Under the pieces are notes generated by a model. The model saw only the letters and a program-made list of their open reading frames with translations, did not search any database and had not been told where the DNA came from. A stretch of 64,000 nucleotides of DNA from Cyanobium sp. FGCU52 (GTDB lineage Bacteria > Cyanobacteriota > Cyanobacteriia > PCC-6307 > Cyanobiaceae): the NCBI GenBank assembly GCA_024958715.1, contig JANWUS010000055.1:1-64000 (forward strand), in the 5' to 3' direction. Position 1 is the stretch's first letter, and each line of letters starts with the position of its first letter. Positions 8,841-18,088 of this stretch are shown piece after piece. The translations under genes and the position numbers were made by a program.

Positions 8841-9983
8841 ATGTCCGTTCCGCTGCAGATCGCCAACTCCGTTGCCGATCTGATCCAGGGCGACGTGCGC
8901 GAGCACCTGCCCCTCGAGCGGATCCCCCTGCGCGGTGACGTGCTCGGCCTGGGCACCACCAGCGGCTGGGACAACGGCGAACTCACCTTCCTGCAGGAGG
9001 GTGACGCGGGCGACACCCGCATCTGGAAGAGCCAGCCGGCCGATGGCAGCGTGATCGCGCTCCGGCCCGGCAGCGGCCTGCAGCACTTCCCCTACGTGTG
9101 CTTCAGCGGCGATGCCACGGCCCTGCGACGGCCCGCGCCCCCGGCCTGCCTCGGGCCCCGGCCGGGGGCGCCCCTGCAGGAGCGGATCGGCGAGGCGATC
9201 GCCGCCCTGTGCGCCAGCGGCGACCTGGAGCCGGCGCCGATCGTCGGCGTGCGGCTGCGGGCCCGCTGGCAGTCGCTGGTGATCACGGTGGCCTCCAAGC
9301 TCTGCCTCGGTGAGCTGCGCCGCAACGAGGCCGTGGCCCGCCTGCTGCCCGGGGGGGCCGCGGCCCGGGCGGTAGGGGCCTCCATCTATGACCGCCTGCC
9401 CCATTTCCGCCTGGCCGCCCAGGATCCGGGCGATCCCGCCGATCCGGTGTGCTGGCTCGGCGCCAGCCTCCACTGGGAGGGCTGCGGCTTCTGGGACACC
9501 CGACCCGAGAGCGGCCGGGTGACGGTGCCGGTGGCCGGCGCCCACCTCCATCTGCATGGCTGCAGCACCGATCTGCGCCACGGCGGCCATCTGCACCACG
9601 AGCACCCCGACAGCGTCCTGGCGGATCAGGAGCATCTGGTGCTCTACCCCCTGCAGCAGTTGCAGCTGCTGGCCAGTGATCTGGCCGTCAGCGAGGCCCA
9701 CTGGCACGACGGCGAGCTCCGCTTCACGGTGGCCAACCACGGCAGCCTCGATGCCAGCGACGTGGACGTGGCGGTGGTGATCGATGACCGCTTCAGCGAT
9801 CACCGCCATCTCTGCCTGCCCTGGCTGGAGGCCGGCGGGCGCGAGCGCTTCGCGATGCCTCTGCCCCTGCCGCCGGGGCGCCATGAGCTGGTGGTGGTGG
9901 TCGATCCGGAGCACCGCATCCTCGAGCCCGGCGATCGCCGGGACGACAACCGGGCGCGGCTGGTGGTGCGCAGCGATGGCTGA
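8841..9983 (+). CDS. acetolactate-decarboxylase-like domain fused to CARDB domain
   Basis: The 380-residue protein starts at ATG 8841 (MSVPLQIANSVADLI). Residues 32-50 read GDVLGLGTTSGWDNGEL, matching the alpha-acetolactate decarboxylase N-terminal block. The Thr-(x6)-Glu spacing of the catalytic Thr and Glu is kept (T40, E47). Residues 237-250 give H-x-H-x10-H with GGH at the end, the zinc-ligand pattern of that family. Residues about 286-378 resemble a CARDB domain (LRFTVANHGSLDASDV, then a proline-rich strand and DDNRARLVV). No signal peptide is evident. The family converts acetolactate to acetoin, but the low overall similarity and the CARDB fusion make that reaction uncertain here. Its last eight bases overlap the symporter fusion gene, so the two are co-translated. 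Confidence 0.72.
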   Translation: MSVPLQIANSVADLIQGDVREHLPLERIPLRGDVLGLGTTSGWDNGELTFLQEGDAGDTRIWKSQPADGSVIALRPGSGLQHFPYVCFSGDATALRRPAPPACLGPRPGAPLQERIGEAIAALCASGDLEPAPIVGVRLRARWQSLVITVASKLCLGELRRNEAVARLLPGGAAARAVGASIYDRLPHFRLAAQDPGDPADPVCWLGASLHWEGCGFWDTRPESGRVTVPVAGAHLHLHGCSTDLRHGGHLHHEHPDSVLADQEHLVLYPLQQLQLLASDLAVSEAHWHDGELRFTVANHGSLDASDVDVAVVIDDRFSDHRHLCLPWLEAGGRERFAMPLPLPPGRHELVVVVDPEHRILEPGDRRDDNRARLVVRSDG

Positions 9984-12129
9984 GGGCCTGCGGCTGCCCG
10001 GCTGGCTGCGCTTCGGCGCCCTGCCGATCGGCAACCAGTGCCTGCTGATGCTCGCGGCCGGGGCGGTGCTGGGGCGCACGCTGCCGGGGGCGGCGCCGCT
10101 GCTGCGCCCGCTGGCGCTGGCCTTTCTGCAGGCCTCCCAGGTGGTGGTGATGCCCTTCCTGATCTGCGAGCTGATCGCCGGCTTCGGGGGGCTGAGCACC
10201 GAGGCCCGCCGCTCCCTGCTGCGGGGGGGCGGTCTCGTGCTGCTGGCGCTGTGGCTGGTGGCGGCCCTGGTGGTGATCGTGCTGCCATCGTTCCTGCCGT
10301 CGCTGGTGTATTCGGGCTTCTTCCGCTCCGATCTGTTCCTTGAGCCCGAGACCCCGGATCTTCTGCGCACCTATCTGCCGGACAACATCTTCGCCGCCCT
10401 GGCGGCCGACAACTTCCCGGCCGTGGTGCTGTTCAGCTCGGTGCTGGGGATCCTGCTGCAGGGCATGGGGGAGCGCCAGCAGCTGCTGCCGGTGCTGGAG
10501 GCGATGCGCCAGCTGTTCGCCCGGCTGAACCGGCTGGTGGCCCGCATCATTCCCTACGGCATCCTTGCCCTCAGCACGCTCACTTTCTCCCGGCTGGATC
10601 TGGCCCAGCTGGTACGGATCCAGGCGCTGTTCCAGCTCGGCCTGATCGCCCTCGTGGTGCTCACCGTGCTGTTCAGCGGGGTCGTGCTGGCCTTCACTCC
10701 CCTGGGGGCCGGCGCCCTGTGGCGGATCGTGCGCGGTCCGCTGGCCCTCACCGCCAGCAGCGCCAACCTGCTGATCGCCCTGCCGCTGCTGATCGAGGGG
10801 CTGCGCGAGGAGCTGGATCGGCTGCCACCCACCCCGGAGGCTGCGGCGCGAGGGCGGGCCGAGGACCTCTCGCCCCTGATCTCCCTCGGCTATGCCCTGC
10901 CCACCGTGGGCCAGGTGATCTCGCTGCTGTTCATCCCCTTCGCCGCCTGGAGCGTCGACCGGGCGATGACGCCCCTGGCGATCGCCCGCATGCTCATCAC
11001 CGCCGTGCCCTCCTCCGTGGCGGGGATGAAGGCGGTGGTGCGGCAGGAGCTGCTGCGCCAGGGGCTTCCGCTCGATCTGCTGCAGCTCGTGTATGTGAGC
11101 GGCGAATGGCTCTATCGGCTGGAGAAGGTGCTGGCCCTCGAAGGCCTGGTGGTGCTCGCTCTGCTGGTGCATTTCGGGGCTACGGCGCGCCGGGTCCGCT
11201 GGCTGCCCCTGCTCGGGGGTGCCGGTGGTGCCGCCGCCCTGCTGCTGGGGCTCGGCAGCGCCAACCGCGCGCTGCTGGCCCATCTGCTGCGCGATTCCTA
11301 CCGCAACGATGCCCGGCTGATGGCCCTCACACCGGTGGTGCCGGCTCCGGTGCCCGCTCCCCTGCCGGTGCTGCACCCCCAGCCGGTGACCCTGCAGGCG
11401 GTCCTGGCCCGGCGGGTGCTGCGGGTGGGGGTGCGCCAGGACGGGCTCCCCTGGGCCTTCCGCAACCGCCAGGGGCGGCTGGTGGGCTACGACATCGATC
11501 TGATGGCCGCCCTGGCCCGCGACCTGGAGCTGAGGCTCGAGGTGCGGGAGGGTTCCCTGGCCCAACTGGAGCGGTGGCTGCAGCAGAGCGCCATCGACCT
11601 GGCGGTGGGCGGCATCCAGGCCAGCCCCCAGCGGGCGATCCGCCATCGCCTCAGCCGGGGGTATCAGGCGGTGCACCTGGGCCTGGTGGTGCCCGATGGC
11701 AAGGTGGCCCTGGTGCAGAACCTGCCCCAGCACCCCCTGGGGCGGCCGCTGCGGATCGCGGTGGCCGATGCCGACAGCAGCGGCCCGGAGCTGCGGGACC
11801 GCATCGCCCGCGAGCTGGGGGGCAGCGGTCGAAGGCCGGTGGTGGAGCTGCTGCCGGTGGCCTCCAAGGGCGTGTTCTTCACCCCGGCCGGCCAGCAGCG
11901 CTTCGATGCCCTGCTCACCACGGCCGAGGGGGGATCGGCCTGGGCGGTGCTGCACCCCCGCACCTCCCTGCTGGCCGCCTTCCGCGATCGGCTCGGCAGC
12001 GAGATGGTGGTGGGGGTGGCCGGAGACGACCACGCCCTCACCACCTACCTCGACACCTGGCTGGCGCGGGCCCAGGCCCGCGGCCTCAGCGAGACCCTCT
12101 TCCGCCGCTGGATCCGGGCCGTACCCTGA
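9976..12129 (+). CDS. dicarboxylate/amino-acid:cation symporter fused to periplasmic binding domain
   Basis: The 717-residue fusion starts at ATG 9976, inside the end of the previous gene. Residues about 15-400 resemble the SDF (DAACS, GltP-like) symporter: several helices, then a re-entrant serine-rich hairpin (TASSANLLIALPLLIEG, near 259-275) and conserved late helices. A membrane segment near 410-428 and a proline-rich linker (about 453-470) lead to a bacterial extracellular solute-binding family 3 domain at about 471-717. That domain includes VLRVGVRQDGLPWAF, GYDIDLMAALARDL and a DLAVGGIQAS motif. The binding domain would sit in the periplasm tethered to the carrier. The likely substrate is a carboxylate or amino acid. 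Gene pairing with the decarboxylase-like protein suggests linked metabolism. Confidence 0.82.
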   Translation: MAEGLRLPGWLRFGALPIGNQCLLMLAAGAVLGRTLPGAAPLLRPLALAFLQASQVVVMPFLICELIAGFGGLSTEARRSLLRGGGLVLLALWLVAALVVIVLPSFLPSLVYSGFFRSDLFLEPETPDLLRTYLPDNIFAALAADNFPAVVLFSSVLGILLQGMGERQQLLPVLEAMRQLFARLNRLVARIIPYGILALSTLTFSRLDLAQLVRIQALFQLGLIALVVLTVLFSGVVLAFTPLGAGALWRIVRGPLALTASSANLLIALPLLIEGLREELDRLPPTPEAAARGRAEDLSPLISLGYALPTVGQVISLLFIPFAAWSVDRAMTPLAIARMLITAVPSSVAGMKAVVRQELLRQGLPLDLLQLVYVSGEWLYRLEKVLALEGLVVLALLVHFGATARRVRWLPLLGGAGGAAALLLGLGSANRALLAHLLRDSYRNDARLMALTPVVPAPVPAPLPVLHPQPVTLQAVLARRVLRVGVRQDGLPWAFRNRQGRLVGYDIDLMAALARDLELRLEVREGSLAQLERWLQQSAIDLAVGGIQASPQRAIRHRLSRGYQAVHLGLVVPDGKVALVQNLPQHPLGRPLRIAVADADSSGPELRDRIARELGGSGRRPVVELLPVASKGVFFTPAGQQRFDALLTTAEGGSAWAVLHPRTSLLAAFRDRLGSEMVVGVAGDDHALTTYLDTWLARAQARGLSETLFRRWIRAVP

Positions 12130-12193
12130 ACCGGAGCAGCAGGGCCTTCAAGGGCCTTGATCGTTCTGGAGCCGCATCCTGCCGGCGCATGCG

Positions 12194-12346
12194 TTAATTG
12201 CGTTGCCAGCGGCGGTGGGTGAGCCAGCGCTGCAGGGCTCGATCGACATCCTCCAGGGCTTCGGCGAAGCGTCGAAACAAGCCCAGCAGTCCCCTGTAGC
12301 GCCGCGGACGGTACCCGGGGATGCACCGCGGATTGAGCTCATCCAT
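12194..12346 (-). CDS. small basic protein (50 aa)
   Basis: This is a short frame from ATG 12346 with MDELNPRCIPGYRPRRYRGL and a C-terminal half rich in Arg, Leu and Trp (LFRRFAEALEDVDRALQRW). The composition is protein-like: an amphipathic helix with charged residues evenly spaced, and no membrane segment. The frame can be extended upstream to 12442, but that part looks non-coding. It sits in the convergent gap between the symporter fusion and the GH57 gene. I do not recognise a family. It may be a conserved small cyanobacterial protein or a chance frame. Confidence 0.45.
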   Translation of the reverse strand: MDELNPRCIPGYRPRRYRGLLGLFRRFAEALEDVDRALQRWLTHRRWQRN

Positions 12347-12413
12347 CGGGCTGGCTGCGCATCGTGCCGCAAGCCGCAAGATTATGCGGAATTTGCAACT
12401 TTTTGACCTGTGA

Positions 12414-13979
12414 TCAGGGAAGGGTGGCCCAGTCGGCGGCATTGAGGTCGGGGAACAGACCGTCCTCGCGGCGCACCGCCGCCAGCCAGTCGTCCCGCAG
12501 GGGCGTGCCGTTCTCGATGGCCTGCATCAGCCGCCAGAAGCGATCGAGATGGCGGTGGATGCGCTCGCGGGCCAGTTCGGTGGTGGTACCGGCCCGCAGG
12601 ATGAAGCTCCAGTCGGAGCTCTGGGAGAGCAGCAGCTCCCGGCCCGCCTGGGTGAGCAGGCTCCGCTGTTCCGCGCTTCCCACGCCCCGGTTGACGCGGC
12701 GCACCATCGCCCGGGCGGCCCGCTGCCATTCCGGCACCACCCAGGCGTTCGTCTCGTTCAGCCAGTAATCGTGGTAGCCGCCACTGCCCCAGCTGGAGGG
12801 GGAGGGATGGCACACCTGCAGCGAGCCCACGCCGTCGAGCACGTCGCGCAGATGGGTGAAGTTCACGCCCCTGGCCGGGCCCTGGCGGAAGAGTTCCGCC
12901 AGGAACGTTGGGCCCTCGAACCACCAGTGGCCGAACAGCTCGGCGTCGAACGGGGCCACCAGCAGCGGCGGCCGCTCGATCGTGGCTGCCAGGGCCTCCA
13001 GCTGGCGGCGGTGCCCATCGAGAAAGTCGGCGGCATGCTCCCGGATCCGTTCGGCGGCCACCGCCGGCTCGTAGGGCTGCTTGGCCTCCAGCGGCGAGCC
13101 CGGCGCACTCACCCGGTGCAGCTTCAGGCCGAGGGGACGGCGGCTGCGGATCCCCTTCGCCAGCAGGATGTCCTCGGGCAGATCCCAGCCCAGATCGCGG
13201 TGGAACTCCCGATAGGCCGGATCGCCGGGGTAGCCCTGGCTGGCGCTCCACACCGGCAGGGTGGATTCGCTGTCGCGACCGAAGAAGGCCACCCCGGCGG
13301 GCGAGCAGACCGGCGCGTAGACGCCGTAGCGGGGCCGGGGCAGGGCATGGAGCAGGCCGTGGCCGTCGAGCAGGGTGTAGCGCAGGCCGCAGCCGGCGAG
13401 GGTGCGGTCGAGACCCTCGTAGTAGGCGCATTCCGGCAGCCAGATGCCCAGGGGCCGCTCGCCGAGCAGCCGCCGGTGCTCGCGGATGGCCGTGAGCAGC
13501 TGGGCGCGCACCGCCTCCGGGCAGTCGCGCAGCAGAGGCAGGTAGCCGTGGGTGGCGGCGCAGGTGATCAGATCGACGATCCCTGAGCGCTGCAGGCGCT
13601 GGAAGCGGGGCAGAAGATCGCCGCCGACCGCCTGCCAGCGGGCCAGCACCCGGCCCAGCTGGGTCTCCAGGTGACGGGCCGCCGGGGCCAGCTCCTCCGG
13701 GGCCAGGGCGAGCAGGTCGATCCGCAGCTCCAGCCAGGGCGCGAAGCGGCGGTTGAGCTCCGCGTCGCTCAGCAGCGACAGCAGGGTGGGCGAGAGGCCG
13801 AGGGTGAGGCGCGGCGTCTGGGCGGGATCGGCCGCGGCGGTCTCCAGCACCTCCAGCAGGGGCAGGTAGCACTCCTGCAGGGCCTGGAAGTACCAGTCCT
13901 CCTCCAGCGACCCGGGTTCCCCGCTGCGGACGTAGGGGAGGTGGGCGTGCAGCACCAGGGCCAGATCGCCCGAAGCCAT
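12414..13979 (-). CDS. glycoside hydrolase family 57 protein, probable 1,4-alpha-glucan branching enzyme
   Basis: The 521-residue protein opens with GDLALVLHAHLPYVR, the GH57 first conserved region. The expected nucleophile is E183 in WLPECAYYEG and the acid/base is D345 in APFDAELFGHWW. The DUF1957-type C-terminal helical domain follows. GH57 members of this length and motif set are alpha-glucan branching enzymes that form alpha-1,6 branches in glycogen, though some cyanobacterial ones remain uncharacterised. It is cytosolic. It lies divergent to the NYN-domain gene at 14055. The window also carries malQ at its right end, consistent with glycogen metabolism. Confidence 0.88.
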   Translation of the reverse strand: MASGDLALVLHAHLPYVRSGEPGSLEEDWYFQALQECYLPLLEVLETAAADPAQTPRLTLGLSPTLLSLLSDAELNRRFAPWLELRIDLLALAPEELAPAARHLETQLGRVLARWQAVGGDLLPRFQRLQRSGIVDLITCAATHGYLPLLRDCPEAVRAQLLTAIREHRRLLGERPLGIWLPECAYYEGLDRTLAGCGLRYTLLDGHGLLHALPRPRYGVYAPVCSPAGVAFFGRDSESTLPVWSASQGYPGDPAYREFHRDLGWDLPEDILLAKGIRSRRPLGLKLHRVSAPGSPLEAKQPYEPAVAAERIREHAADFLDGHRRQLEALAATIERPPLLVAPFDAELFGHWWFEGPTFLAELFRQGPARGVNFTHLRDVLDGVGSLQVCHPSPSSWGSGGYHDYWLNETNAWVVPEWQRAARAMVRRVNRGVGSAEQRSLLTQAGRELLLSQSSDWSFILRAGTTTELARERIHRHLDRFWRLMQAIENGTPLRDDWLAAVRREDGLFPDLNAADWATLP

Positions 13980-14054
13980 GGCCCTCCAGCGGTGGGCGCA
14001 CTCTAGGCGCAGCTTCTAGGGTGACCGGCAGATCCGGGTGGCCCTTCCCCTCCG

Positions 14055-14612
14055 ATGCAGCGGGTTCTGGCGGTCGATGGCCACAGCATGTTCTACGCCC
14101 AGCAGAAGATGGGCTGGTTCTTCGATCCGCGTCGTCTGCTCGAGCTGGCGGCCGAGCCCGAGGGTGTGGAGCTGGCCAGCGCCTTCTGGTACGCGGGTCT
14201 GAAGGATCCCTCCGACCAGCGGCCGTTCCGTGATGCGCTCACGAGCCTGGGCTTCACGGTGCGCACCCGGCCGCTGCGGGAACTTCCCGCCGCGTCCTCC
14301 GGCGGTTCCCAGGCCGAGGGGGAGGGGCGCCACTTCGCCCGCGCCAATCTCGATGTGGAGATCGCCATCGATCTGATGGCGGTGGCCCATCGCGTTCAGG
14401 AGGTGTGGCTGCTCAGCGGCAGCCGCGATCTCGAGCGGCTGGTGGAGGTGCTGCGGGCCCGGGGCCTGCGGATCGTGGCGCTCAGCACCGACGGCATGGT
14501 GGCCCGGGAGCTGCGTAATGCGGCCGACAGCTTCGTGGATCTGGCGACGCTGCGCCCGCGCCTGGAGCGTTCCGAGGCCCTGCAGGCGCCGGTGTTCAGC
14601 CGCAACGGCTGA
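14055..14612 (+). CDS. NYN-domain (LabA/DUF88-like) protein
   Basis: The 185-residue protein belongs to the NYN/PIN-like nuclease fold. Conserved acidic positions appear in AVDGHSMFYAQQ (D8), in NLDVEIAIDLMAVA and in LLSGSRDLERLVEVLRARG, the usual pattern of the LabA/DUF88 group. This fold is associated with RNA cleavage, and LabA-type proteins in cyanobacteria are linked to circadian output. The role of this member is inferred only. The start at ATG 14055 (MQRVLAVDG) puts the first strand at the N-terminus. It precedes leuA by 69 bases in the same direction. Confidence 0.8.
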   Translation: MQRVLAVDGHSMFYAQQKMGWFFDPRRLLELAAEPEGVELASAFWYAGLKDPSDQRPFRDALTSLGFTVRTRPLRELPAASSGGSQAEGEGRHFARANLDVEIAIDLMAVAHRVQEVWLLSGSRDLERLVEVLRARGLRIVALSTDGMVARELRNAADSFVDLATLRPRLERSEALQAPVFSRNG

Positions 14613-14681
14613 AACGCTGACCCCCGGCGGGGCTGGCCCTAGGATGGGGCTTACTCATAGTCACTTCGCTTAGGCAGTCCG

Positions 14682-16307
14682 ATGGCCCGCGATCCCGGTC
14701 GGGTACTGATCTTCGACACCACGCTCCGCGATGGCGAACAGTCGCCCGGCGCCAGCCTGAACCTCGAGGAGAAGCTGGCCATCGCCCAGCAGCTGGCCCG
14801 GCTCGGCGTCGACATCATCGAGGCCGGCTTCCCCTTCGCCAGCTCCGGCGACTTCAACGCCGTGCAGCGCATCGCCGCCAGCGTCGGCACCCCCGACGGC
14901 CCGGTGATCTGCGGCCTCGCCCGCGCCGCCGCCGGCGACATCAAGGCCTGCGCCGAGGCGGTGGCCCCCGCCGCCCGCCGCCGCATCCACACCTTCATCG
15001 CCACCAGCGACATCCATCTCGAGCACAAGCTGCGCAAGAGCCGCGCCGAGGTGCTCACCATCACCCGCGAGATGGTGGCCTACGCCCGCTCCCTCGTCGA
15101 CGACGTCGAGTTCTCCTGCGAGGACGCCGGCCGCAGCGATCCGGAGTACATGCACCAGGTGATCGAGGCGGCGATCGAGGCCGGCGCCACCACCATCAAC
15201 ATCCCCGACACCGTGGGCTACGCCACCCCGGCGGAGTTCGGCGAGCTGATCGCCGGCATCAACCGGTCGGTGCCCAACATCGACCGCGCCGTGATCTCCG
15301 TGCACGGCCACAACGACCTCGGCCTGGCGGTGGCGAACTTCCTGGAGGCCGTCAAGAACGGCGCCCGCCAGCTGGAGTGCACGGTCAACGGCATCGGCGA
15401 GCGGGCCGGCAACGCCTCGCTCGAGGAGCTGGTGATGGCGCTGCACGTGCGCCGCAGCTATTTCAATCCCTTCCTCGGCCGGCCCGCAGGCAGCAGCGAG
15501 CCGCTCACCGGCGTGCGCACCGAGGAGATCACCAAGACCTCACGGCTGGTGAGCAACCTCACCGGCATGGCGGTGCAGCCGAACAAGGCGATCGTGGGGG
15601 CCAACGCCTTCGCCCATGAATCGGGCATCCACCAGGACGGCGTGCTCAAGAACCGCCTCACCTACGAGATCATCGACGCCCGCACCGTCGGCCTCACCGA
15701 CAACCGCATCTCCCTGGGCAAGCTCTCGGGCCGCAGCGCCTTCCGCGCCCGGCTCGAGGAGCTGGGCTACAGCCTCGAGGGCGAGGATCTCAACGACGCC
15801 TTCATCCGCTTCAAGGAACTCGCCGACCGCAAGCGGGAGATCACCGACCGCGATCTGGAGGCGATCGTGAGCGAGCAGGTGCAGCAGCAGGGCGAGGCCA
15901 CCTTCGTGCTCAAGGGCGTGCAGGTGAGCTGCGGCACCGGCCTGCGGCCCACCGCCACCGTCACCATCACCGGCCCCGACGGCGAGGAGCGCACCGAGGC
16001 CGCCCTCGGCACCGGCCCGGTGGATGCCGTCTGCCAGGCCCTCAACCGCCTGGCCGGCGTGCCCAACGAACTGATCGAGTTCAGCGTCAAGTCGGTCACC
16101 GAGGGGATCGACGCCATGGGCGAAGTCACGATCCGCCTGCGGGCCGACGGCGTGCTCTATTCGGGCCATTCCGCCGACACCGACATCGTGGTGGCGGCGG
16201 CCCAGGCCTTCGTCAACGCCCTCAACCGCCTGGTGACCGGCAGCCAGCGCTCGCCCCTGCATCCCCAGAAGACCCCCCTGCCCCTGGCTGAGATGCCCCG
16301 GGTGTGA
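14682..16307 (+). CDS. leuA: 2-isopropylmalate synthase
   Basis: The 541-residue enzyme condenses acetyl-CoA with 2-oxoisovalerate, the first committed step of leucine synthesis. The catalytic TIM barrel begins with [16 protein letters not shown]. The metal site appears as [16 protein letters not shown], followed by [14 protein letters not shown]. The C-terminal third (from about 400) is the leucine-binding regulatory domain, so feedback inhibition is expected. Length and motifs are typical. A short hairpin CCCC-cggc-GGGG at 14620-14631 lies between the NYN gene and leuA. The stop overlaps the possible GTG start of the next gene. Confidence 0.97.
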   Translation: MARDPGRVLIFDTTLRDGEQSPGASLNLEEKLAIAQQLARLGVDIIEAGFPFASSGDFNAVQRIAASVGTPDGPVICGLARAAAGDIKACAEAVAPAARRRIHTFIATSDIHLEHKLRKSRAEVLTITREMVAYARSLVDDVEFSCEDAGRSDPEYMHQVIEAAIEAGATTINIPDTVGYATPAEFGELIAGINRSVPNIDRAVISVHGHNDLGLAVANFLEAVKNGARQLECTVNGIGERAGNASLEELVMALHVRRSYFNPFLGRPAGSSEPLTGVRTEEITKTSRLVSNLTGMAVQPNKAIVGANAFAHESGIHQDGVLKNRLTYEIIDARTVGLTDNRISLGKLSGRSAFRARLEELGYSLEGEDLNDAFIRFKELADRKREITDRDLEAIVSEQVQQQGEATFVLKGVQVSCGTGLRPTATVTITGPDGEERTEAALGTGPVDAVCQALNRLAGVPNELIEFSVKSVTEGIDAMGEVTIRLRADGVLYSGHSADTDIVVAAAQAFVNALNRLVTGSQRSPLHPQKTPLPLAEMPRV

Positions 16308-16309
16308 CC

Positions 16310-16756
16310 ATGAGCCGTGGTTTGCGTCAGCTGCTGCTCTGGGGCTTTGGCCTGCTGCGTTGGCTGATCTGGATGGTGGCCCTGGGCTTTCTGTTGCTCG
16401 AGGCGCGCGAGCTCACGGCACAGAGGCAACTGACGCAGATCACGGTCTTCGCGGTGCTGTTCCTGGTAGCGAGCTTTCAGCTCAGCACGGCGCGGTTCCT
16501 GGTCACGGGCCCTGATGCAGGCGAGGCCCCCACCGTCCTGCAGAGCGCCTTGGCGATGTTCGCCGCCTCGCTGTTCTCGGTCCTCGACGGCGCCCTCGAT
16601 CAGATTTTCGTCTTGCTGCCCGCTGCGCCGGTGGGCAGCGCTGCGTCTCTCCTGCATCTCCTGAACTGGGCCGTCAATCTTGTCTGCGTGGTTCTCGCCC
16701 TGGCCTCGATCGAGTTGTTCCTCGCCACCGTCCGCCGTCTGATCGCCCGGTTCTGA
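16310..16756 (+). CDS. small four-helix membrane protein
   Basis: The 148-residue hydrophobic protein has about four membrane helices (near 8-30, 43-62, 80-105 and 118-140). ATG 16310 (MSRGLRQLLLWGFGL) is preferred. A GTG at 16304 overlapping the leuA stop would add two residues. No family recognised. Placement immediately after leuA suggests co-transcription, perhaps without a functional link. Confidence 0.6.
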   Translation: MSRGLRQLLLWGFGLLRWLIWMVALGFLLLEARELTAQRQLTQITVFAVLFLVASFQLSTARFLVTGPDAGEAPTVLQSALAMFAASLFSVLDGALDQIFVLLPAAPVGSAASLLHLLNWAVNLVCVVLALASIELFLATVRRLIARF

Positions 16757-16757
16757 A

Positions 16758-16786
16758 GCCCCACAGCAGGCCTGGGGTGTTTGTCG
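16758..16786 (+). terminator. weak hairpin at convergent gene ends
   Basis: CCCCA (16759-16763) can pair with TGGGG (16773-16777), followed by TGTTTGT. It sits just after the stop of the membrane protein and before the convergent end at 16840. The stem is short, so termination is uncertain. Confidence 0.3.
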
Positions 16787-16839
16787 CGAGGGCGCACCTC
16801 CCCGACCTGGCTGCAGAGCCACCACCGCCGAGAACAGCC

Positions 16840-17934
16840 TCAGGCCTGGGAGGGCTCAGAACCCTGGGTGGAGCCTGCCGCCACGGCCAGCTCAGCCAGC
16901 TCCGTCGCCGCGCCGCAGGCGGAGCAGTAGGGATAGAAGGCCGGGTGGTGGTGCTCGCAGCGCTGGCAGTGGGTCTGGATGCGCAGCCCGCAGTGCATGC
17001 AGTAGTCGGGCAGGGGGGCATTCGCGCCGGCGAGGGAGCGTTCACAGCTCGGGCACTGGCGCCTGGCCAGGCTCTGCAGCGCCTTTTCGTAGCGGATCTG
17101 CTGCAGGCGTTCCTCCTGGGGGGCCTGCTGCTCCGACTGCTTGCGCTGCAGATAGGCCCGCAGCCAGCCCATCAGCGCCCGGCCGCCCAGGTAGGTGAGC
17201 AGCGCGCCGATGCCGTAGCGGATGTAGGCGCCGAAGCTGGGCAGGTAGGGCACCAGTTCCACGAAGAAGGCGAACAGGGCGAACAGCAGGAAGCCCCACA
17301 CGAACGGCCACTGCTCACCGCCGCGATGGCGGCGGAACAGGTGCACCGACAGCGCCAGCACGGGCAGCACGAAGCCCAGCCGGATCAGAAAGGCGATCCA
17401 TTGGTGGCGGCTGAGGGCCCGCGCATAGGCCAGCTCACCGCGGCGCTCCAGATCCGAGCGCTGCCGTTGCAGCGGTTCCATACGGGCCTCCAGCGCCCGC
17501 AGCCGCTGCTCCAGCTGCCGTTGCTGCTCGGCCAGCTGGCGCTCCTGTTCCAGCAGGGCATCGAGCTGGCGCGCCCGCTGCAGCACTTCCGGGTTCTGGT
17601 CGCTCTGGGCGGTCACGGCCCTGGCCGCCCGCCAGGTCTCGAAGCTCTGGCGCTCGCGGCTCAGATTCTCCTGGGCGACGCCGCGGCGGCGCGTCAGCTC
17701 GTTCACCTCCACCTGCAGCCGCTGCCGCTGCTCCTGCAGCGGTTCGATCCGCTCCTGCACCGTCCGCAGGGCCGACTCCTGGCGGTACTGGGAGATCTGC
17801 GGCGCCCGGCTGAGCAGGGGCAGATCCGCGATCAGGCTGGCGCCCACCTGGATCAGGAACCAGGCGAACAGCACCGCGATCGTCCACTGACCGGCGCGCA
17901 CCAGCCGCTCGGGGCCGCGGGATGGACTGAGCAT
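16840..17934 (-). CDS. membrane protein with coiled coil and C-terminal double zinc ribbon
   Basis: The 364-residue protein starts at ATG 17934 (MLSPSRGPERLVRAGQWTI). A membrane segment near 15-35 is followed by a long Gln/Arg/Glu-rich coiled coil (about 50-180), then two or three further membrane helices (about 190-265). The C-terminal zinc-ribbon pair is CPSCERS... CMHCG and CQRC... CSACG. The cytoplasmic ribbons could bind a partner or nucleic acid. The coiled coil with anchor suggests a scaffold. The frame continues upstream to 18237 without a plausible start. No specific family recognised. Confidence 0.72.
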   Translation of the reverse strand: MLSPSRGPERLVRAGQWTIAVLFAWFLIQVGASLIADLPLLSRAPQISQYRQESALRTVQERIEPLQEQRQRLQVEVNELTRRRGVAQENLSRERQSFETWRAARAVTAQSDQNPEVLQRARQLDALLEQERQLAEQQRQLEQRLRALEARMEPLQRQRSDLERRGELAYARALSRHQWIAFLIRLGFVLPVLALSVHLFRRHRGGEQWPFVWGFLLFALFAFFVELVPYLPSFGAYIRYGIGALLTYLGGRALMGWLRAYLQRKQSEQQAPQEERLQQIRYEKALQSLARRQCPSCERSLAGANAPLPDYCMHCGLRIQTHCQRCEHHHPAFYPYCSACGAATELAELAVAAGSTQGSEPSQA

Positions 17935-18088
17935 GGGGTCGAAGCGACATCCCATGCTGACCAGCGTCGCCCCCGGGGTCACCCCGACCTCTCCGCCACC
18001 GCGACCCGCTGGCAGCAGACTGGCCGGCGCGGTCTCCAGCCCCGGGCGCCCGGCCGCCCCGCTCACCCCCGTCCACCCTCCCTGCGCC

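Noticed and set aside
9930-9945. GCGATCGC palindrome (also near 4307, 9193 and 19247)
   Set aside because: This is the HIP1 octamer common throughout cyanobacterial genomes, not a specific feature.
9793-12033. Very long minus-strand open frame (about 746 codons) opposite the symporter fusion
   Set aside because: Composition is Gln/His/Gly-rich without domain pattern; it is the antisense shadow of a high-GC gene.
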